Assembly: GCA_044425555.1 (NCBI GenBank)
Contig: JAWXVF010000046.1
Coordinates: 1 to 17,696 of the forward strand
Direction: 5' to 3'
Source: JAWXVE01 sp044425555
GTDB lineage: Bacteria > Bacillota > Clostridia > Lachnospirales > Lachnospiraceae
Length of the DNA stretch: 17,696 nt
Both the position numbers and the translations under genes were made by a program. Positions 14,746 to 17,696 of the stretch are shown here, in pieces; within the stretch, counting starts at the first letter, position 1; every line of letters starts with the position of its first letter. Under the pieces are notes generated by a model. It had not been told where the DNA came from and ran no database searches. It worked only from the letters and a program-made list of their open reading frames with translations.

Positions 14746-14774
14746 ATTATAGGAAGAAAAGAAAAGGTTGTCAA
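14746..14774 (-). promoter_or_regulatory. Perfect consensus promoter of tyrS
   Basis: On the minus strand, TTGACA (plus 14769-14774), exactly 17 bases, then TATAAT (plus 14746-14751). All 12 bases match. Transcription would start near 14739, leaving about 24 bases before the ATG. Confidence 0.85.
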
Positions 14775-14862
14775 GCAATAGACAAGAAGCGAGTGTTTAT
14801 CATTTAAAATAAGAAATAAAGAAAAGAATGCATAAAAAATAGAACAATTTAAAAAGAAAAGC

Positions 14863-14891
14863 TTTTCAGATAAGAATAAGTATGATAAAAT
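14863..14891 (+). promoter_or_regulatory. Promoter of the DUF3048 lipoprotein gene
   Basis: TTTTCA (14863-14868), 17 bases and TAAAAT (14886-14891). The transcript would start about 75 bases before the ATG at 14973. This promoter and the tyrS promoter diverge from the same 260-base intergenic stretch (14716-14972), which otherwise shows nothing recognisable. Confidence 0.5.
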
Positions 14892-14972
14892 AAATTGGTT
14901 TTATATATTAAAAATGATAAATCGTATGCAGAATGTTTACGATACAGGAAACGAAAGAGAGGCATTTTTATA

Positions 14973-16070
14973 ATGAAGAATTCAGCAAAGTTTATATTAG
15001 TAATGTGTACGCTAGCTTTCTTTACCGGTTGTGGAAGTAAGGAAGAAGTACAACCAGTTACGGAAGTAATCGTATTAGATGATCCAATGGAAGAAGAGGT
15101 AGAAGAGGAAGAGGAAGTCTACGAAGATATTATTCCAGAAGGAATGTATCGTAGTGAGTTGACTAATGAATTAATTGATGAAAGTTTAAAAGACCAAAGA
15201 CCACTTGCAGTTATGGTGGATAATGAGATTACAGCACTTCCTCATTATGGTGTATCAGAAGCAGATATTGTATATGAGATGATGAATAGTACTGCTAATG
15301 AGAGAATTACTCGTTTGATGGTTCTTGTAAAAGACTGGGAACAAATCGAACAACTTGGAAGTATTCGTAGTACGCGTCCAACTAACTGTATTCTAGCAGC
15401 AGGATGGAATGCTATATTATGTCATGATGGTGGTCCGTTCTATATTAATGACTATATTGGACAAGATTATTTACAGAACTTTAATGGAGTATTTTCAAGA
15501 GTAAACAATGGAAAAGCTACAGAATTTACAGAATACATTGTTACAGGTGACCTAGAAAAAGCATTTACGAATAAGTCAAGTGTGTCTAATGAATATACAG
15601 ACACTTATGAAGCACCACATTTTCAATTTGTACCAGAACAAACCCCTATTTACTTTGAAGATGGGGTGAGTGCATCAGAAGTGCAACTTCCATTTCCTCA
15701 TAATAGTTCTACATTAACATACAACGAAGAAAGTGAACTATACGAATATTCAGAATATGGTGATCCACACTTAGACCCAGGTAATGATAATGCACAGTTA
15801 GCATTTAAAAATTTAATTATTCAAGAGTGTACCTTTACACAATTAGATGTAAATGGTTATATGGTATTTAATGTAATTGGAGAAGGTAGTCTTGGATATT
15901 ATATAACAAATGGAAATGCGATTCCAATTCGCTGGACAAAGCTATCTATTACAGCACCAACCAAGTATTACCATCTAGAAACTGGGGAAGAGATTACGTT
16001 AAATACAGGAAAAACCTATATTGGTCTTGTACCAAGTGATGATTGGGATGACTTAGTAATCGTTGATTAA
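14973..16070 (+). CDS. DUF3048 (YerB-like) lipoprotein
   Basis: The start is ATG 14973, with AGAGAGG ten bases upstream; the frame is open further upstream but lacks a ribosome site. The 365-residue product begins with a short basic region, a hydrophobic stretch and a lipobox-like FFTGC, with the cysteine near residue 22. A very acidic linker (about 37-55, EEEVEEEEEVYED) follows. The body begins with RPLAVMVDNEITALPHYG and continues EADIVYEMMN, IEQLGSIRSTRPTN and LCHDGGPFYIND, the pattern of the DUF3048 family typified by YerB. The C-terminal part contains WTKLSITAPTKYYH and ends GLVPSDDWDDL. The family occurs widely in Firmicutes at the outer face of the membrane, and its biochemical role is unknown. 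The gene is monocistronic, with its own promoter at 14863-14891. Confidence 0.87.
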   Translation: MKNSAKFILVMCTLAFFTGCGSKEEVQPVTEVIVLDDPMEEEVEEEEEVYEDIIPEGMYRSELTNELIDESLKDQRPLAVMVDNEITALPHYGVSEADIVYEMMNSTANERITRLMVLVKDWEQIEQLGSIRSTRPTNCILAAGWNAILCHDGGPFYINDYIGQDYLQNFNGVFSRVNNGKATEFTEYIVTGDLEKAFTNKSSVSNEYTDTYEAPHFQFVPEQTPIYFEDGVSASEVQLPFPHNSSTLTYNEESELYEYSEYGDPHLDPGNDNAQLAFKNLIIQECTFTQLDVNGYMVFNVIGEGSLGYYITNGNAIPIRWTKLSITAPTKYYHLETGEEITLNTGKTYIGLVPSDDWDDLVIVD

Positions 16071-16138
16071 ACAATCATTGATTAAGTCGTTAGTAAGTTG
16101 AGATAGCGTAGTTAATTGTAAGAAGTGAAGGAATTTGC

Positions 16139-16167
16139 TTGCGTAATTTAGAATAGTATGGTAGCAT
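16139..16167 (+). promoter_or_regulatory. Candidate promoter of the T-box leader and aspS
   Basis: TTGCGT (16139-16144), 17 bases and TAGCAT (16162-16167). Four of six bases match in each box. The position, about 25 bases before the start of the leader structure, suits it. The 65 bases between the lipoprotein stop (16070) and this site show nothing recognisable. Confidence 0.35.
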
Positions 16168-16194
16168 ACTTATTAGAATAATAAGAGAATAAAT

Positions 16195-16479
16195 GCAATG
16201 AAAGAGACTCTTCTTAGGGAAGGCGACAGGAAGATTGTGTCAGCGACTGAGAGCACAATACGTTAGAAGTAAGAAAGGGAACACTCTAGAGCAGATTATT
16301 GGAACTATTTATCAAGTAATGATACGCTTGTGCAAGGAATCGTTAGATTGGTAGATACTAGAATAATACGGATTCACACGTTACGTGATAAGAGTGGGGA
16401 AAGGGTGCTTTCTCAATTCGGGTGGTACCACGGAGTTAATAATTCGTCCCGAGATATGGTGATATCTCGGGATTTTTTT
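16195..16479 (+). ncRNA. T-box riboswitch leader of aspS, specifier region GAAC
   Basis: The leader has the standard T-box elements. In stem I, TTCTTA (about 16225-16230) pairs with TAAGAA (16270-16275), and AGAG pairs with CTCT at the base. On the 3' side of the internal loop, GGGAACAC (16277-16284) holds the specifier. AAC (16280-16282) would read tRNA(Asn), and GAA (16279-16281), one base earlier, would read tRNA(Glu). A stem III hairpin follows (16397-16414). The T-box sequence GGGTGGTACCACGG (16419-16432) comes next, then the terminator that competes with the antiterminator. Uncharged cognate tRNA would favour readthrough into aspS. The Asn and Glu assignments are inferred from loop position and not from folding. 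Confidence 0.9.
16448..16479 (+). terminator. Regulated terminator of the T-box leader
   Basis: CCCGAGATAT (16448-16457) pairs perfectly with ATATCTCGGG (16462-16471) around GGTG, followed by ATTTTTTT (16472-16479). The left arm and the bases before it (AATTCGTCCC) can instead pair with the T-box region to form the antiterminator. Confidence 0.92.
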
Positions 16480-16528
16480 GTACGAAAAATGGCGGAATAG
16501 AATGAAAAAAAGGAAGGAATACATTACA

Positions 16529-17696
16529 ATGAAAACATTAACAGGAGTCAATCGAAAAGAAACAGTAGAACTAGGAGAGTTATTAACAGGTGATTACGTA
16601 GGGAAAGAAGTCAGTGTAAATGGAACAATTCATACCATTCGTGACATGGGAACAGTAGCATTTGTAGTGCTTAGAAAACGAGAAGGGTTATTACAATGTG
16701 TATACGAGGAAGGTGTTACTAATTATTCCATTAAAGACATTCATGATGGAGATGCTATCTGTACAAAAGGTATCATTGCTATTAATGAAAAAGCACCAAA
16801 CGGTATGGAATTACAAATGCAAGAAGTGACTATTTTATCTACAGCAGCAGAACCGATGCCAATTCCAATTAGTAAGTGGAAGATGAACACTACCTTAGAA
16901 ACCAATCTAAATCTTCGGCCTATTTCTCTTAGAAATATGAAAGAACGTGCTAAATTTCGTATTCAAGAAGGAATTGTAAGAGGGTTTCGTGACTTTTTAT
17001 TTTTAGAGGGATTTACAGAGATTCGAAGTCCTAAGATTGGTGCAAAAAGTGCAGAAGGGGGAGCGAATATCTTTAAGTTAGATTATTTTCATAGACCTGC
17101 AGTATTAGCACAAAGCCCACAATTCTATAAACAGATGATGGTAGGTGTATTTGACCGTGTATTTGAAGCGGCACCAGTCTTTCGTGCAGAGAAGCATAAT
17201 ACAAAACGTCACTTAAACGAATATACATCATTAGATTTTGAAATGGGTTATATTGATAGTTTTGAAGATGTGATGGCAATGGAAGTAGGTGCGTTACAGT
17301 ATATTATGGAATTATTAGCAGAGGAATACGCGAAAGAATTAAAGATTCTAAATGTTACTTTACCAAATGTAATGAATATTCCATGTGTACGTTTTGATGA
17401 AGCCAAGAAAATGGTATCAAAGAAGTATGATCGTAATATTCGTAATCCATACGATTTAGAACCAGAAGAAGAAGTGTTGATTAGCCAGTTATTCAAAGAA
17501 GAATATGATGCAGATTTTGTTTTCGTGACCCATTATCCAAGTAAGAAAAGACCGTTTTATGCTATGGATGATCCGGAAGATACAACATTCACTGTCAGTT
17601 TTGATTGCTTATTTAGAGGAATGGAGATTACTACAGGTGGACAACGTATTCATGATTATAAGGAATTAATGGCGAAAGTAGAAGCAAGAGGAATGA
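16529..17696 (+). CDS. aspS: Archaeal-type aspartyl-tRNA synthetase, probably non-discriminating; 3' end beyond the window
   Basis: The ATG at 16529 follows AGGAAGG (16511-16517), and the frame stays open for 389 codons to the right edge; relatives are about 430 residues. The N-terminal OB-fold anticodon domain (about 15-110) contains VNGTIHTIRDMG. The histidine at 35 sits where discriminating archaeal enzymes carry a tryptophan. The class II catalytic core shows motif 1 around LFLEGFTEIRSPKI, then AEGGANIFKLDYF and LAQSPQFYKQMM. Motif 2 is FRAEKHNTKRHLNEYTSLDFE. The C-terminal motif 3 is outside the window. The short archaeal form lacks the large insertion of the bacterial enzyme. A non-discriminating enzyme charges both tRNA(Asp) and tRNA(Asn) with aspartate. 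GatCAB then converts Asp-tRNA(Asn), and the T-box supports this reading. A second, bacterial-type aspS may exist elsewhere in the genome. Confidence 0.9.
   Translation, partial: MKTLTGVNRKETVELGELLTGDYVGKEVSVNGTIHTIRDMGTVAFVVLRKREGLLQCVYEEGVTNYSIKDIHDGDAICTKGIIAINEKAPNGMELQMQEVTILSTAAEPMPIPISKWKMNTTLETNLNLRPISLRNMKERAKFRIQEGIVRGFRDFLFLEGFTEIRSPKIGAKSAEGGANIFKLDYFHRPAVLAQSPQFYKQMMVGVFDRVFEAAPVFRAEKHNTKRHLNEYTSLDFEMGYIDSFEDVMAMEVGALQYIMELLAEEYAKELKILNVTLPNVMNIPCVRFDEAKKMVSKKYDRNIRNPYDLEPEEEVLISQLFKEEYDADFVFVTHYPSKKRPFYAMDDPEDTTFTVSFDCLFRGMEITTGGQRIHDYKELMAKVEARGM

Noticed and set aside
14716..14778. Longer N-terminus for tyrS
   Set aside because: It runs through the perfect promoter, lacks a ribosome site, and the protein family begins at MKIYEEL.
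14895..14972. Longer N-terminus for the DUF3048 lipoprotein
   Set aside because: There is no ribosome site, and the extra residues would spoil the signal peptide that begins at MKNSAKF.
16071..16135. Terminator for the lipoprotein gene
   Set aside because: Repeated ATTGATTAA-like words occur, but no stable stem with a T run could be drawn.
1..17696. CRISPR array, transposon ends, tRNA or rRNA genes
   Set aside because: No regularly spaced repeats, transposase-like frames or cloverleaf-like sequences were noticed by eye.

Overview
The window is AT-rich DNA from a low-GC Gram-positive bacterium. It is most likely a clostridial species, perhaps of the Lachnospiraceae; that lineage is inferred from gene content and style, not from a database match. 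Supporting signs are strong AGGAGG-type ribosome sites, consensus sigma-A promoters, a T-box leader, an agr-type cyclic-peptide quorum-sensing locus, a YerB-type lipoprotein, and an archaeal-type (non-discriminating) aspartyl-tRNA synthetase that implies an indirect Asn-tRNA pathway. No insertion sequence, CRISPR array, tRNA or rRNA gene was seen.

Layout. (1) 1-949, minus strand: the 5' 316 codons of an AgrC/GHKL-like membrane sensor kinase that runs off the left edge. (2) 950-1304: a divergent regulatory region with two overlapping, oppositely oriented promoters and a 32-codon amphipathic-peptide ORF with a good ribosome site. (3) 1305-3818, plus strand: a minimal SPFH/stomatin-domain protein, a membrane-anchored orphan solute-binding protein, and a DUF606/YdcZ-type small transporter. 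(4) 3829-10053: a competence operon, comEA - OmpR-type response regulator - sensor kinase - GerMN-domain protein - comEC. A two-component system and its GerMN partner sit between the two DNA-uptake genes. (5) 10196-13079: an agr locus in the unusual order agrA-agrC, then agrD-agrB. In front of agrD is a tandem 9-bp direct repeat with a 12-bp spacer that fits a LytTR regulator site. (6) 13076-14715, minus strand: a small membrane protein and tyrS, with terminators between them and a perfect consensus promoter for tyrS. (7) 14973-16070: a DUF3048 (YerB-like) lipoprotein. (8) 16139-17696: a T-box leader whose specifier loop contains the overlapping codons GAA and AAC, followed by an archaeal-type aspS cut by the right edge.

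How the parts work together. ComEA and ComEC form the DNA receptor and the transport channel of natural transformation. AgrB processes AgrD into a thiolactone signal, probably with a Cys-Ala-Trp-Val-Met ring. AgrC senses the signal, and AgrA (LytTR) would switch on agrD-agrB through the tandem repeat, giving a positive loop restricted to the signal-producing half. The second AgrC-like kinase at the left edge may be an accessory or decoy receptor, because its phospho-acceptor motif is altered. The T-box ties aspS expression to uncharged tRNA(Asn) and perhaps tRNA(Glu), matching the tRNA-dependent amidation route. The observations most worth following are the 32-residue peptide beside the SPFH gene, the rearranged agr locus with its operator, the GerMN-linked two-component system inside the competence operon, and the two-codon T-box.
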